Below are positions 17,548 to 26,415 of a DNA stretch of 64,000 nt, one piece after another. The position numbers and the translations under genes are program-made. The DNA comes from Vibrio coralliilyticus ATCC BAA-450. GTDB lineage: Bacteria; Pseudomonadota; Gammaproteobacteria; Enterobacterales; Vibrionaceae. The notes below the pieces were generated by a model. That model saw only the letters and a program-made list of their open reading frames with translations, had not been told where the DNA came from and made no database searches. Where the stretch lies: positions 496,001-560,000 of the forward strand of contig NZ_ACZN01000015.1 of assembly GCF_000176135.1 (NCBI RefSeq), read 5' to 3'. Every line of letters begins with the position of its first letter. Position 1 is the stretch's first letter.

Positions 17548-17690
17548 CTACCGATCTTGATCTTCAATAAACTGAGAAGGGGAAACGCCAAAACGATGTT
17601 TAAATCGCTGGCTGAAATAGGAAGGGTCATTGAACCCGCATTCAAACGCTACATCTGAGATTTTTTCACCAGCCAGCAACGTCGACAGCA
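17548..17690 (-). pseudogene. Out-of-frame C-terminal half of the AraC-type DNA-binding domain
   Basis: In the +1 frame relative to the upstream ORF, the minus strand encodes LLAGEKISDVAFECGFNDPS, then YFSQRFKHRFGVSPSQF and a TAG at 17548-17550. This is exactly the second helix-turn-helix and signature end of an AraC domain. The upstream ORF, ending at 17666, stops after RLDYAVDVAGW. Removing one base near 17685-17690 gives a continuous reading (RLDYA-STLLAGEKIS). The gene is therefore interrupted by a one-base insertion, or there is a sequencing error. Confidence 0.85.
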
Positions 17691-20600
17691 TAGTCCAGCC
17701 GCACCTCAGTCACGTAATCCATAAACGTACGTTCTGCAGCCGATTTAAATCGACGCTGTAAACTACGCTCGGACACGTACATTTGCTTAGCCGCTGAAGC
17801 CGTACCAAATTCCGGATCTGAATAATGTTGGACGACTAAGGCTTCCAGTTTTTCAATCCACGGGTCTTTCGACTGTTCTTCAGATAAGCCTGTGTCGGTA
17901 AGTTGAACAATCGAGTTCTCTTCAAATTCATTTCCAACTGGCCACACAAACTCAATTAAGTTTCGTTCATCGGAGCTGTATCGATGGAAGCTACCACCAT
18001 TTTCTTTGACCAAAGACTCGATTTCATTCCACAACTCAATGGGCGTCACAGAAGCATCATCAAGCTTTGCACCTTGTTCGGTCATGGAAAAAGAGACTTC
18101 TCCGTCATTGATACGATACCTCATCAACACAACTTGCCCTCGATATGAGCGCTTAATCAGATTATCAATCAAAAGATTAAACACACTATCGAGATTAAAA
18201 ACATCGAGAGTGACGTAAATGTCTTTGTCTTTATCTTCTTCTGAGTGTACCTCCACAGATAAACCAGCCTTAATAAGCTCTTCTTGCCAACCATCCAATG
18301 CAGAGCGCAATACCAAAGACAGGTTGTAAACTGGCAAGGCATCGCCATTAGCCGCGCGTACGTTAAGCAATAGATCCAGTTCGTGAATCACAAATCTCAA
18401 TAATTGCTGTTTGCCTTGTTCTGAATCTGTGGTCGTCTGTGATGCACAACCTTGCAGCCTTTCCCGCAACGATTGCACTGATTGTCTATAAAGGATGCGT
18501 CGGATTTGTAGCTGTTTTCTTAATTGATCGTTGTTAGTTAGCAGGATTCGGCTTTGATGACGCAGTTGATTAGTCTTAAGCGCTACCTGAGACCTCAGAT
18601 CTTTATTGGTTCTTGCCATCATGCGAGAGCGCCAATAAATAACAAACGCTAGCAGAATAAATACGGCTGTCACGTAGGAGAAAATCGCATACCCTCGGAT
18701 ATACCAAGGCTCGTCAACTGAGAAAACAAACGGCTCGATAGCACCCTGCGCCATGCCATTATTTACAGCACGCACCTCAAGCGCGTAGTCACCGGGAAGG
18801 ATATGTTCAATGGTCAGCTTCATTCCTTCGAGATTCTGCCATTCATCCTGTTCTCCCAGTCGATATTGCAGGGAAACATTACTGACCTGTGGAAGCACAC
18901 CAAACTGAAACGCAATCGATTCTCCATATGTCACATGTGGAGCCCCCAAAACACTCCCACCAAGAGAGTACAAATCCTGATTAGCAACCACTTGGCTGTA
19001 TATCACCTGTACGTTGGGAGATTTGCTAGCACTAAGACTTTTGGTGTCAACCTTGATAAGGTTTCGCCTTGAGCCAATTAATAGATTTTGTAGGCTTTCT
19101 GAACCAGAGCTGCATAGTCCTGACTGGAATTCGTTATTCACTAAACCGAGCGGCTCACCATAGTGTGCTGCTATTTGCCCGTTCTTCGCATAATGGGTCA
19201 GACCAGCAGAAGAAGTCATCCAAACACCATTGCGATTACTAATCAAACACTTAGGCGTGATATGATCATCCACCATAGTCAGAGGCTTAAGTTGCAAGCT
19301 GGCTGCGTCTAATTGATACAATCCGTAAGTGCTCGCCACCCAGATTTCACCACCATTCACTTCTTTTATACTAGCCACACGCCCGTAGTGTTCTGAGGCA
19401 CTAACATAGTGGATTTGGCCGTTGATCAGTACATAGGTGCCATGATCAGTGCCCAAGATTAGACTGCCATTGTCAGCCACTGCCATCTGAGTAACTTGCG
19501 CTGGTAAATACTTGTTCAGCATCCACTCAGAGCCATATTGCATCAACTCGCGACTTTGGGTATCAAAACGCCATAACTTATGGTCGCTGGCTCCCCAGAT
19601 TCGACCGTTGTTATCCAGTTCCAACAACTCAACTGACGATGTTTTTAAAAAGTTAGGTAAACGGTCCGCAATCACAGTACCGGATACACTATCAATACAG
19701 ATGACGCCATTCTCAGTGGCTAACCAGAGCACGCCATTATGCTCGATAACATCGTTCACTCTACCTTTATAAAGCAGCTTTCTTGACGCCTTATGGTTCA
19801 ATTTTAGTGAATATACACCCACATTGGTGACCATCCAAAACCCACTACGACTCTTCTTCTTAGTCAGTTGAATCAGTTTTTCTGACGCTGATCCGCGGGT
19901 TAACATCAAATCAGGAAAACGCTTAAAATGATGAGCAAACAATGAGAAGTAATGAATGCCTCGTTCAGTGGCAATCCACATTCCCCCTCGATGATCATTG
20001 AGTAATGAGTAAACCTTTTCACCAAACAACGCATGGCTGTGTGTGTGTTCTCTGGCGAAATAGGCACTCTCTTGTGATGCAAAAGAGTACGATTGCAAAC
20101 CGGATTCGGTACCTATCCAGTAGCCTTTTTGCGTTTCCGCAATACTCAAAACATGTCCACCTGGGATTCGTTTAAGTGGAGCGTCAGGATGGTTAAAATT
20201 GAAAAGAATTGCCCCGTGTCGAGTGCCGACGACTAACTCTTGACGATTTTCGGAAAAATAGAGGGTTTCTATATGACTCGTGCCGGAGCGAGGGGCATGT
20301 TCGAAATGGCTACCATCTGACAAATACACTCCGGAGTTTGTTGCCAGTACCCACTTTGACTTAATCAGTTTGGCATCGGTAATGCTGATTTGAGCAGACT
20401 GGTTGTATTGATACAGCTCCATTAAGGAGTAAGAAAAAAACTCTCCACTATCAACGTGATAGGTGTAGAAGTTTGAAGCATCGGAGACCCAAACGTAACG
20501 GTTCGATACCCCTATTCGTAAAATCTCAGTACCCGGCGTGAGACTGAATATCAGTTCTCGACTTTTACCAGGGGTGGTGCGATAAATCTCATTGCCCGCA

Positions 20601-20881
20601 AATGACCAAAAAGCACTGCCGAGAAAGGCAACTTGCTCTGATTCAAAATCGAGTGCAGAACCTGACTTGGGCAAAATGTTTTGCCCATCAAAAAACAGCA
20701 CCTGATTTCTAACATCTTGAAACCAGATACCTCCATTGTCAGCGAGAAAAAGTTCTTTAGCGGCAAACGCTTTACCCTGAGATTGCGTTGGCAAGGGGTA
20801 GAAGACTGACAAAGGGAGATCCATTGCCATCGCGACACGAGTCAAAAATAAAAACGACAGAAAACAAACGGCTTGTTTCAC
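17666..20881 (-). CDS. Membrane-bound beta-propeller sensor with AraC-type output (frameshifted at the C-terminus)
   Basis: The 1071-residue frame starts at a GTG with AAGGGA upstream and has a signal sequence (residues 1-19, ending AMA). A periplasmic two-propeller Reg_prop-type region (about 30-640) has repeated W-[IV]-[AG]-[TS]-x-x-G-[VIL] blades. Then come a Y_Y_Y-like domain (about 650-705), one membrane helix (about 728-750), a coiled coil, and a degenerate kinase-like part with a weak N-box NLLIDNLIKRS near 900-911. The first half of an AraC domain starts near 1008. There is no receiver domain, and no clear phospho-His or ATP-binding glycine motif. It resembles hybrid two-component sensors of the HTCS type, but reduced. 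The signal is unknown; it lies between feo and znu genes. Confidence 0.85.
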   Translation of the reverse strand: MKQAVCFLSFLFLTRVAMAMDLPLSVFYPLPTQSQGKAFAAKELFLADNGGIWFQDVRNQVLFFDGQNILPKSGSALDFESEQVAFLGSAFWSFAGNEIYRTTPGKSRELIFSLTPGTEILRIGVSNRYVWVSDASNFYTYHVDSGEFFSYSLMELYQYNQSAQISITDAKLIKSKWVLATNSGVYLSDGSHFEHAPRSGTSHIETLYFSENRQELVVGTRHGAILFNFNHPDAPLKRIPGGHVLSIAETQKGYWIGTESGLQSYSFASQESAYFAREHTHSHALFGEKVYSLLNDHRGGMWIATERGIHYFSLFAHHFKRFPDLMLTRGSASEKLIQLTKKKSRSGFWMVTNVGVYSLKLNHKASRKLLYKGRVNDVIEHNGVLWLATENGVICIDSVSGTVIADRLPNFLKTSSVELLELDNNGRIWGASDHKLWRFDTQSRELMQYGSEWMLNKYLPAQVTQMAVADNGSLILGTDHGTYVLINGQIHYVSASEHYGRVASIKEVNGGEIWVASTYGLYQLDAASLQLKPLTMVDDHITPKCLISNRNGVWMTSSAGLTHYAKNGQIAAHYGEPLGLVNNEFQSGLCSSGSESLQNLLIGSRRNLIKVDTKSLSASKSPNVQVIYSQVVANQDLYSLGGSVLGAPHVTYGESIAFQFGVLPQVSNVSLQYRLGEQDEWQNLEGMKLTIEHILPGDYALEVRAVNNGMAQGAIEPFVFSVDEPWYIRGYAIFSYVTAVFILLAFVIYWRSRMMARTNKDLRSQVALKTNQLRHQSRILLTNNDQLRKQLQIRRILYRQSVQSLRERLQGCASQTTTDSEQGKQQLLRFVIHELDLLLNVRAANGDALPVYNLSLVLRSALDGWQEELIKAGLSVEVHSEEDKDKDIYVTLDVFNLDSVFNLLIDNLIKRSYRGQVVLMRYRINDGEVSFSMTEQGAKLDDASVTPIELWNEIESLVKENGGSFHRYSSDERNLIEFVWPVGNEFEENSIVQLTDTGLSEEQSKDPWIEKLEALVVQHYSDPEFGTASAAKQMYVSERSLQRRFKSAAERTFMDYVTEVRLDYAVDVAGW

Positions 20882-21074
20882 TAGCGATTCCCTTGCAGCA
20901 AAATTGGACAGTCAATAACATTCCATATCTAAGCGTTTCGAATGATCCACCCAGATCAAGACTCAAAGCTAATTGAACTGAGTCATCAAATTATTTTGTG
21001 ATAATAATTATCTTGGATTTCCAACCATAAACAAGATGCTGCTTCAAAAAATCGGCGTTTTCTTATCTGGATCA

Positions 21075-21105
21075 ATCAAAAAAGGGAAGCGCAGTGCTTC
21101 CCTTT
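21075..21105 (-). terminator. Terminator of znuA
   Basis: Stem AAAGGGAAGC / GCTTCCCTTT; on the minus strand a TTTTTT run follows. It lies 22 bases after the znuA stop. Confidence 0.88.
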
Positions 21106-21126
21106 GATGGCATATCAAACAAATAT

Positions 21127-22005
21127 TTAGTTACTAAGACATTCAGTGAAGCTGTCTGTGATGGACTGAATAAAAGTAAAGTAGCTGCCTGGTCCAACTT
21201 GAACATTAGTACCAATAGGATCAAGTACCCCTTGCTTGGCTTGACTACCACGCGTCACAGACTCAACAACAGCTGGAGTAAACTGAGGTTCAGCAAAGAC
21301 ACATTTAGCATCCCCTTTTGCCAACGCTTTCTTGATTTTAATGAGTGTCTTAGCCCCAGGTTTTCTCTCAGGGCTAACCGTAAATTCACCCAAATGATTC
21401 AAGCCATAATCCTGCTCGAAATAACCATAGGCATCATGAAATACGTAGTAACCTACCTCTTTTACTGGCTCTAGCGACGCTCGCCACTTTTCATCGTACT
21501 GATTAGCATTTTTCACAAATGCCTGATAATTCGCTAGATAAACATCTTTGTTGGTCGGGTCTAACTCAGAAAGTTTCTGGCTAATCGCTTCAGCAGCCTT
21601 AATACTTTGTTCATGCCCTAACCAGAAATGCGGATCGTGCGAGCCATGATTATGCCCGTCATGATCGTGATTATGTCCGTCTTCTGAAAACTCGCGAAGG
21701 TTCAAACCATCCACTTCACTGATGGTCAAAACATTCTTCTGACCCTCAAGAACTTTAGTTAAAAAAGGTTCTAGGTCATTACCGAACCAAACGACTAAAT
21801 CGGCTTTTCTAACTCGCTTCACATCAGATGGTTTCAGCGCGTAATCATGTGGGGAAGTGTTGGACTCAAGCAATAAATCTGGCTCAGAAACACCTTGCGT
21901 AATTTCATAGGTAATCATCTGAATGGGTTTGATACTGGTCAGTATTTCACTGGCGTTTGCACTACCTATAGCAAAAATGGATAGCAAAGGAATTAGGTGT
22001 TTCAT
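21127..22005 (-). CDS. znuA: Zinc ABC transporter substrate-binding protein ZnuA
   Basis: ZnuA is the periplasmic zinc receptor that delivers Zn(II) to ZnuBC. The 292 residues start with a signal peptide (1-18, ending SANA). Probable zinc ligands are H53 (SPHDY), H126 (DPHFWLG) and a His in YYVFHDAYGYFE. A His/Asp-rich loop (about 109-125, HNHDHDGHNH) is typical of ZnuA, and a Cys lies near the C-terminus (TECLSN). It is divergent from znuCB, and the 82-base gap holds a Zur box. Confidence 0.97.
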   Translation of the reverse strand: MKHLIPLLSIFAIGSANASEILTSIKPIQMITYEITQGVSEPDLLLESNTSPHDYALKPSDVKRVRKADLVVWFGNDLEPFLTKVLEGQKNVLTISEVDGLNLREFSEDGHNHDHDGHNHGSHDPHFWLGHEQSIKAAEAISQKLSELDPTNKDVYLANYQAFVKNANQYDEKWRASLEPVKEVGYYVFHDAYGYFEQDYGLNHLGEFTVSPERKPGAKTLIKIKKALAKGDAKCVFAEPQFTPAVVESVTRGSQAKQGVLDPIGTNVQVGPGSYFTFIQSITDSFTECLSN

Positions 22006-22041
22006 AAATCAATACCACTAGTCTCTGGCGTTAAAGTTTTT

Positions 22042-22064
22042 CAAATGTTACATTATAACAATAG
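22042..22064. promoter_or_regulatory. Zur box between znuA and znuC
   Basis: AAATGTTA-CAT-TATAACA matches the dyad AAATGTTATA/TATAACATTT recognised by gamma-proteobacterial Zur. It lies midway in the divergent promoter region, so one operator can repress both units when zinc is plentiful. Confidence 0.75.
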
Positions 22065-22087
22065 TTATTTGCAAATGAGTTCCATTC

Positions 22088-22873
22088 ATGTCGGCACTGG
22101 TCGAACTTCAACAAGTCTGTGTTCAATTCGGAAAACGCAAAGTCCTTGATAATATTAGTCTTACCCTTAAGCGAGGAGAAATAACAACATTGATAGGCCC
22201 TAACGGAGCGGGTAAATCCACTCTAGTAAAGGTGTTGTTAGGTCTCCAAAAACAGTTCAGCGGGACAGTCAATAAGACGCCGAACCTAAAAATTGGTTAT
22301 GTCCCTCAAAAACTTAGGCTGAATGACTCATTACCTCTGGATGTGAAACGTTTCATGAAGCTCGCGGGTAAATTTAGTGAGCAAGAACTGCAAGATGCGT
22401 TGAAACTTGTCGGTGCACAACACTTAATGCGAGCGAACATGCATTCTCTCTCTGGTGGAGAGAGCCAACGTGTTCTCTTAGCAAGAGCACTACTCCAACG
22501 ACCAGACTTGCTGGTTCTTGATGAACCAGCTCAAGGTGTTGATGTCCAAGGGCAGATTGATTTATATGAGTTAATTGATACTATTCGCCATCGTTTCAGC
22601 TGCGCGGTGTTCATGGTATCCCACGACTTACACTTGGTAATGGCGAAAACTGACGACGTCATTTGCCTCAATCACCATATCTGTTGTTCAGGCGCGCCAG
22701 CCGACATCACCAAACATCCAAGTTACATTGCTCTGTTTGGCGAAACGAGAAATGAGTCTCTTGCGTTTTACCACCACCAGCATCAACATCATCACCATGA
22801 TTTAGCGGGTGATCCTGTATCTGGCGAAGCGTCTACCTGTTCACAGCATTCACACGGTCACCATCATGATTGA
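22088..22873 (+). CDS. znuC: Zinc ABC transporter ATP-binding protein ZnuC
   Basis: This is the ATPase of the zinc importer. Walker A is GPNGAGKST, the Q-loop is in GYVPQKLRL, the signature is LSGGE, Walker B is [10 protein letters not shown] and the switch His is in MVSHDLHLV. The 261-residue protein ends in a His-rich tail ([11 protein letters not shown], then HSHGHHHD) that probably binds zinc. Its last 8 bases overlap znuB, so the two are translationally coupled. Confidence 0.97.
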   Translation: MSALVELQQVCVQFGKRKVLDNISLTLKRGEITTLIGPNGAGKSTLVKVLLGLQKQFSGTVNKTPNLKIGYVPQKLRLNDSLPLDVKRFMKLAGKFSEQELQDALKLVGAQHLMRANMHSLSGGESQRVLLARALLQRPDLLVLDEPAQGVDVQGQIDLYELIDTIRHRFSCAVFMVSHDLHLVMAKTDDVICLNHHICCSGAPADITKHPSYIALFGETRNESLAFYHHQHQHHHHDLAGDPVSGEASTCSQHSHGHHHD

Positions 22874-23651
22874 GTTTCTATTACCTTCTATCCTCGCAGG
22901 CTTGGGGATTGCAGCCATCGCGGGGCCGCTGGGGTCATTTGTTGTATGGCGAAGAATGGCTTACTTTGGCGACACTTTGGCTCACGCGTCCTTGATGGGG
23001 CTTGCATTAGGCTTCCTTCTTGACGTCAATCTGTATTTTGCCCTGATTGTCTGCTGCTTGGCTCTCGCCTTTATTCTTGTCGCCCTCCAGAGACAGCAAT
23101 TGGTCGCAACCGATACGCTGCTGGGTATTCTGGCACACAGTGCCTTATCTCTTGGCTTAGTGGCGGTCAGCTTTCTAGACAATGTACGAATCGACCTGAT
23201 GAGTTACTTGTTTGGTGATTTACTCGCTGTTAGCCCAACGGACCTCGTTTATATATATGCAGGCGCAGCGCTCGTTTCCGCAATACTGGTCTATTTTTGG
23301 CGTTCTCTGCTTGCAACAACGGTTAACGAGGATCTCGCCGCGGTAGAAGGTCACAATGTCGACTTAATGCGTTTAGTTCTGATGATTATGGTTGGCCTTG
23401 TGATTGCCATCGGTATGAAATTCGTAGGCGCTTTGATCATGACTTCACTGTTGATTATTCCTGCGGCTACTGCGCGGCGATTCTCTAGAACTCCAGAGCA
23501 GATGGCCATAACTGCCTCTTTTATTGGTGCAGTCGCTGTGCTCTTAGGCCTTAGCCTCTCATGGCATTACGATACTCCAGCGGGGCCTTCTGTGGTCATC
23601 AGTGCCACCGCTATGTTTATGTTGTCACAGCTATATCGAGTAAAGGCTTAA
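22866..23651 (+). CDS. znuB: Zinc ABC transporter permease ZnuB
   Basis: ZnuB is the integral-membrane channel of the zinc importer, 261 residues with about eight helices of the ABC-3 family. The start is the ATG at 22866 ([14 protein letters not shown]), inside the end of znuC; the frame is open 19 codons earlier, but that part overlaps znuC's His-tail and lacks membrane character. The conserved cytoplasmic coupling segment is around [19 protein letters not shown] heptamer repeat and a two-way terminator follow. Confidence 0.96.
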   Translation: MIEFLLPSILAGLGIAAIAGPLGSFVVWRRMAYFGDTLAHASLMGLALGFLLDVNLYFALIVCCLALAFILVALQRQQLVATDTLLGILAHSALSLGLVAVSFLDNVRIDLMSYLFGDLLAVSPTDLVYIYAGAALVSAILVYFWRSLLATTVNEDLAAVEGHNVDLMRLVLMIMVGLVIAIGMKFVGALIMTSLLIIPAATARRFSRTPEQMAITASFIGAVAVLLGLSLSWHYDTPAGPSVVISATAMFMLSQLYRVKA

Positions 23652-23697
23652 GCTAGAAGCTAGAAGCTAGAAGCTAGAAGCTAGAAGCTAGAAGCTA
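23651..23697 (+). repeat. Heptamer tandem repeat (AGCTAGA) x6.7
   Basis: Six perfect copies of AGCTAGA and a partial seventh (AGCTA) begin at the znuB stop codon and run up to the terminator. It is the second heptamer array in the window; the unit differs from CATCACG. Confidence 0.97.
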
Positions 23698-23702
23698 AAA
23701 TG

Positions 23703-23735
23703 AAAAAGGGTTGGCCACACATGCCAACCCTTTTT
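23703..23735. terminator. Bidirectional terminator between znuB and purF
   Basis: Stem AAAAAGGGTTGGC / GCCAACCCTTTTT with a 7-base loop. It is A-rich on one side and T-rich on the other, so it works for both convergent units. Confidence 0.9.
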
Positions 23736-23758
23736 GTTACCTAAACGAGAATCTTAGA

Positions 23759-25273
23759 TTAAGCACCTTCATTGTGCAGTTCGAGGTTAGCCAGCTCTTG
23801 CTGAATATCGCGCTGTACTTTTGCATCATCACTACGCAATGACTCTAGGAAATCGAGGTACTTCTGATCGATATCTCCTGTCACGTACTCGCCATTAAAG
23901 ACGGACGTTTCGAACTTAGTGATATCAGTGTTACCCATGCCCACCGCTGCCACAAGATCATCTAATGTTTGGAAAATTAGCTCATCGGCACCGATTTGCT
24001 TACAAATAGCGTCGTTATCACGACCATGTGCTATCAGCTCGTTCGCGCTTGGCATGTCGATGCCGTAAACGTTCGGGAAACGAATTTCCGGTGCTGCAGA
24101 GACCATAAATACTTTTTTCGCACCAGAGTCGCGCGCCATTTCAATGATTTGCTCAGATGTGGTACCACGAACGATAGAGTCGTCCACCAGCAAAACGTTT
24201 TTGTCTTTGAACTCAGAGCGGATAGCATTGAGCTTACGGCGAACGGATTTCTTGCGTTGCTGCTGACCCGGCATAATAAATGTACGGCCCACATAGCGGT
24301 TCTTAACAAACCCTTGGCGGTATGGCTTATCAATAGCTTGAGCAATCTGCAACGCAATATCGCATGACGTTTCAGGGATCGGAATAACCACATCGATATC
24401 TAGATGACTGTAGTCATCACGGATGCGCTCGCCAAGCTTCTTACCCATTTCTACACGTGCACTGTAAACAGAGATTTTATCAATGAAGGAGTCTGGACGA
24501 GAGAAGTAAACAAACTCGAAGATACAAGGGTTTAAGGTAGGGTTATCCGCACACTGTTTAGTGTGTAGCTGACCATCAAAAGTCGCATATATCGCCTCAC
24601 CTGGTGCTACATCACGGATGAAATCAAAGCCAACGGCATCCAATGCAACAGATTCAGAAGCAACCATATACTCAACCGAGTCTCCGACTTCGCGCTTACC
24701 AAGACACAGAGGACGAATACCATTTGGGTCGCGGAAAGCAATCATACCGTGACCTATGATCATTGCTGACACAGCGTAAGCACCGCGAATCGTACGATGA
24801 ACATTAGTCACAGCACGAAATACATCTTCTGCGGCTACATTGCCTTTCACTGTATCAATTTCGTGGGCAAGAACATTCAGTAAAACTTCGGAATCCGATG
24901 TGGTGTTTACGTGACGGCGGTCTTTCTCAAACAGTTTTTCACGAACTTCCGCTGCATTGGTTAAGTTACCGTTGTGAGCAAGAGTAATACCAAAAGGAGA
25001 GTTAACATAGAAGGGCTGAGCTTCAGATGCGCTAGAACTACCCGCTGTTGGGTAGCGAACATGGCCAATACCCACCGTTCCCTGAAGGCGTTGCATGTGT
25101 TTTGCTTCAAACACATCCTTAACTAAACCGTTCGCCTTTCTCAGACGAAAACGATTGCTTTCTATGGTACAAATACCCGCGGCATCTTGGCCACGATGCT
25201 GCAACACAGTCAGTGCGTCATAGATAGACTGGTTTACAGGCGTTGTACCCACGATTCCAACAATACCACACAT
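23759..25273 (-). CDS. purF: Amidophosphoribosyltransferase PurF
   Basis: PurF makes 5-phosphoribosylamine from PRPP and glutamine, the first committed step of purine synthesis. After Met removal Cys-2 (MCGIVGIVG) is the glutaminase nucleophile. The PRPP-binding motif is in [14 protein letters not shown]. The 504 residues are the usual length. It lies 33 bases after cvpA, the same order as in E. coli, and shares the PurR-box promoter upstream of cvpA. Confidence 0.98.
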   Translation of the reverse strand: MCGIVGIVGTTPVNQSIYDALTVLQHRGQDAAGICTIESNRFRLRKANGLVKDVFEAKHMQRLQGTVGIGHVRYPTAGSSSASEAQPFYVNSPFGITLAHNGNLTNAAEVREKLFEKDRRHVNTTSDSEVLLNVLAHEIDTVKGNVAAEDVFRAVTNVHRTIRGAYAVSAMIIGHGMIAFRDPNGIRPLCLGKREVGDSVEYMVASESVALDAVGFDFIRDVAPGEAIYATFDGQLHTKQCADNPTLNPCIFEFVYFSRPDSFIDKISVYSARVEMGKKLGERIRDDYSHLDIDVVIPIPETSCDIALQIAQAIDKPYRQGFVKNRYVGRTFIMPGQQQRKKSVRRKLNAIRSEFKDKNVLLVDDSIVRGTTSEQIIEMARDSGAKKVFMVSAAPEIRFPNVYGIDMPSANELIAHGRDNDAICKQIGADELIFQTLDDLVAAVGMGNTDITKFETSVFNGEYVTGDIDQKYLDFLESLRSDDAKVQRDIQQELANLELHNEGA

Positions 25274-25306
25274 GTCCTAACCCTCGATTTGCGACAATGG
25301 CTGGCG

Positions 25307-25798
25307 CTATAACGCGCCAGATAAGAAACTCGATGTTGCTTGTAAGTGTTCGAAGAAAGGGGCAATGATACGGCTAAACTCCGGTACCAGTTGCGAACTT
25401 CTCCACCACTCTGAGTCTGGAAACGATGTAAACGCATCCATAAAAAATAGTGCAGCTGAAACAATCAGAACACCTCTTAAGCCACCAAAGACGACTCCTA
25501 GTACTCTATCTGTTCCTGACAAGCCTGTTTTCTGTACTAATTGGGCGATAACGTAATTCACGATCGCACCTACGATAAGTGTCGAAACAAACAGGGCTGC
25601 TATCGCTGCTCCATTTCGAAACATGTCGTCCTGAATATTGGAAAAGTACACCGCCAATTTTGCGTAATACTGGCTGGCGATAAAAAACGCCCCAAACCAA
25701 ATAACCAGAGACAACGCTTCTTTTGCGAAGCCGCGAATTAAACTGATCACTGCCGACAGGCCGATCACACTTAAAATGACAATATCTAACGAATTCAT
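25307..25798 (-). CDS. cvpA: CvpA family membrane protein
   Basis: CvpA is a small inner-membrane protein with about four helices, named for colicin V production. Its molecular role is not settled, though it affects envelope stress tolerance in several enterics and vibrios. The 163 residues start MNSLDIVILSVIGLSAVISLIRG. It heads the cvpA-purF unit, and a PurR box lies 49 bases upstream. Confidence 0.95.
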   Translation of the reverse strand: MNSLDIVILSVIGLSAVISLIRGFAKEALSLVIWFGAFFIASQYYAKLAVYFSNIQDDMFRNGAAIAALFVSTLIVGAIVNYVIAQLVQKTGLSGTDRVLGVVFGGLRGVLIVSAALFFMDAFTSFPDSEWWRSSQLVPEFSRIIAPFFEHLQATSSFLSGAL

Positions 25799-25846
25799 CT
25801 GTTCTTACATCTTAAGTTGGCGCGCATTTTAACAGAAAAAACGCTG

Positions 25847-25862
25847 ACGCAAACGTTTTCTT
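25847..25862 (-). promoter_or_regulatory. PurR box upstream of cvpA-purF
   Basis: ACGCAAACGTTTTCTT matches the PurR operator consensus ACGCAAACGTTTNCGT at all but two positions. It overlaps the dedD stop codon (25861-25863) and is placed to repress cvpA-purF when purines are abundant. Confidence 0.8.
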
Positions 25863-26415
25863 ATGGATTTAATGGCTTAAATTTGAGCAATCGACCTTTT
25901 GAGCCAGTAATTTTTTCCAACTCAGTCACTTGTCGCTCTAGCTTACTCTTTGACACATCTGGGCCAATAATCACACGAGTAAAACCATTTTCGAGTTTAG
26001 TGTGTGCTTGATAACCGCGTTTTTGTAGGTCTTTAACAACGTTTTTCGCATTCTCTGCGTTCTTCAACGCCATCAACTGAATAATCCAAGCACTGTCCTG
26101 ATATTCATTGCGCTCAGGAACCTCTTTAACTACGACAGGCAGAGGTTCATCATTCACCTTTTCAGCAGAGGCAGGAGCCTCAGGTTCTTGCACAACAACT
26201 TCAACTGGTGTTTCAGGTAGGCTTGCAGAATCATCAATGGGCTCCAAAACTTCGAAGCTTTCTACATCGCTATCAAGCTCTGGCTTAATCGGAATACTGG
26301 CGACTTCTTCCTTGTAATGCGTTTTTTTACCATCAAGGACATCTGGTAATACGATCACGCCGATCGCCACCAAAATGATGGTGCCGACCAGACGATTTTG
26401 AAACTTACTTGCCAT
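25861..26415 (-). CDS. dedD: SPOR-domain cell-division protein DedD
   Basis: DedD is a single-pass inner-membrane protein with a periplasmic SPOR domain that binds denuded septal peptidoglycan. The 184 residues have a membrane helix at about 10-27 (LVGTIILVAIGVIVLPDVLDG), an acidic and Pro-rich linker (about 40-100) and a SPOR domain (about 106-180, starting SAWIIQLMALKNAENA). It follows folC with no gap, and its end carries the PurR box of the next unit. Confidence 0.93.
   Translation of the reverse strand: MASKFQNRLVGTIILVAIGVIVLPDVLDGKKTHYKEEVASIPIKPELDSDVESFEVLEPIDDSASLPETPVEVVVQEPEAPASAEKVNDEPLPVVVKEVPERNEYQDSAWIIQLMALKNAENAKNVVKDLQKRGYQAHTKLENGFTRVIIGPDVSKSKLERQVTELEKITGSKGRLLKFKPLNP

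Noticed and set aside
17232..17570. Two short plus-strand frames across the CATCACG array
   Set aside because: The repeat keeps every frame open; the protein would be a simple Ser-Arg-Ile-Thr-His-His-Ala repeat without any domain.
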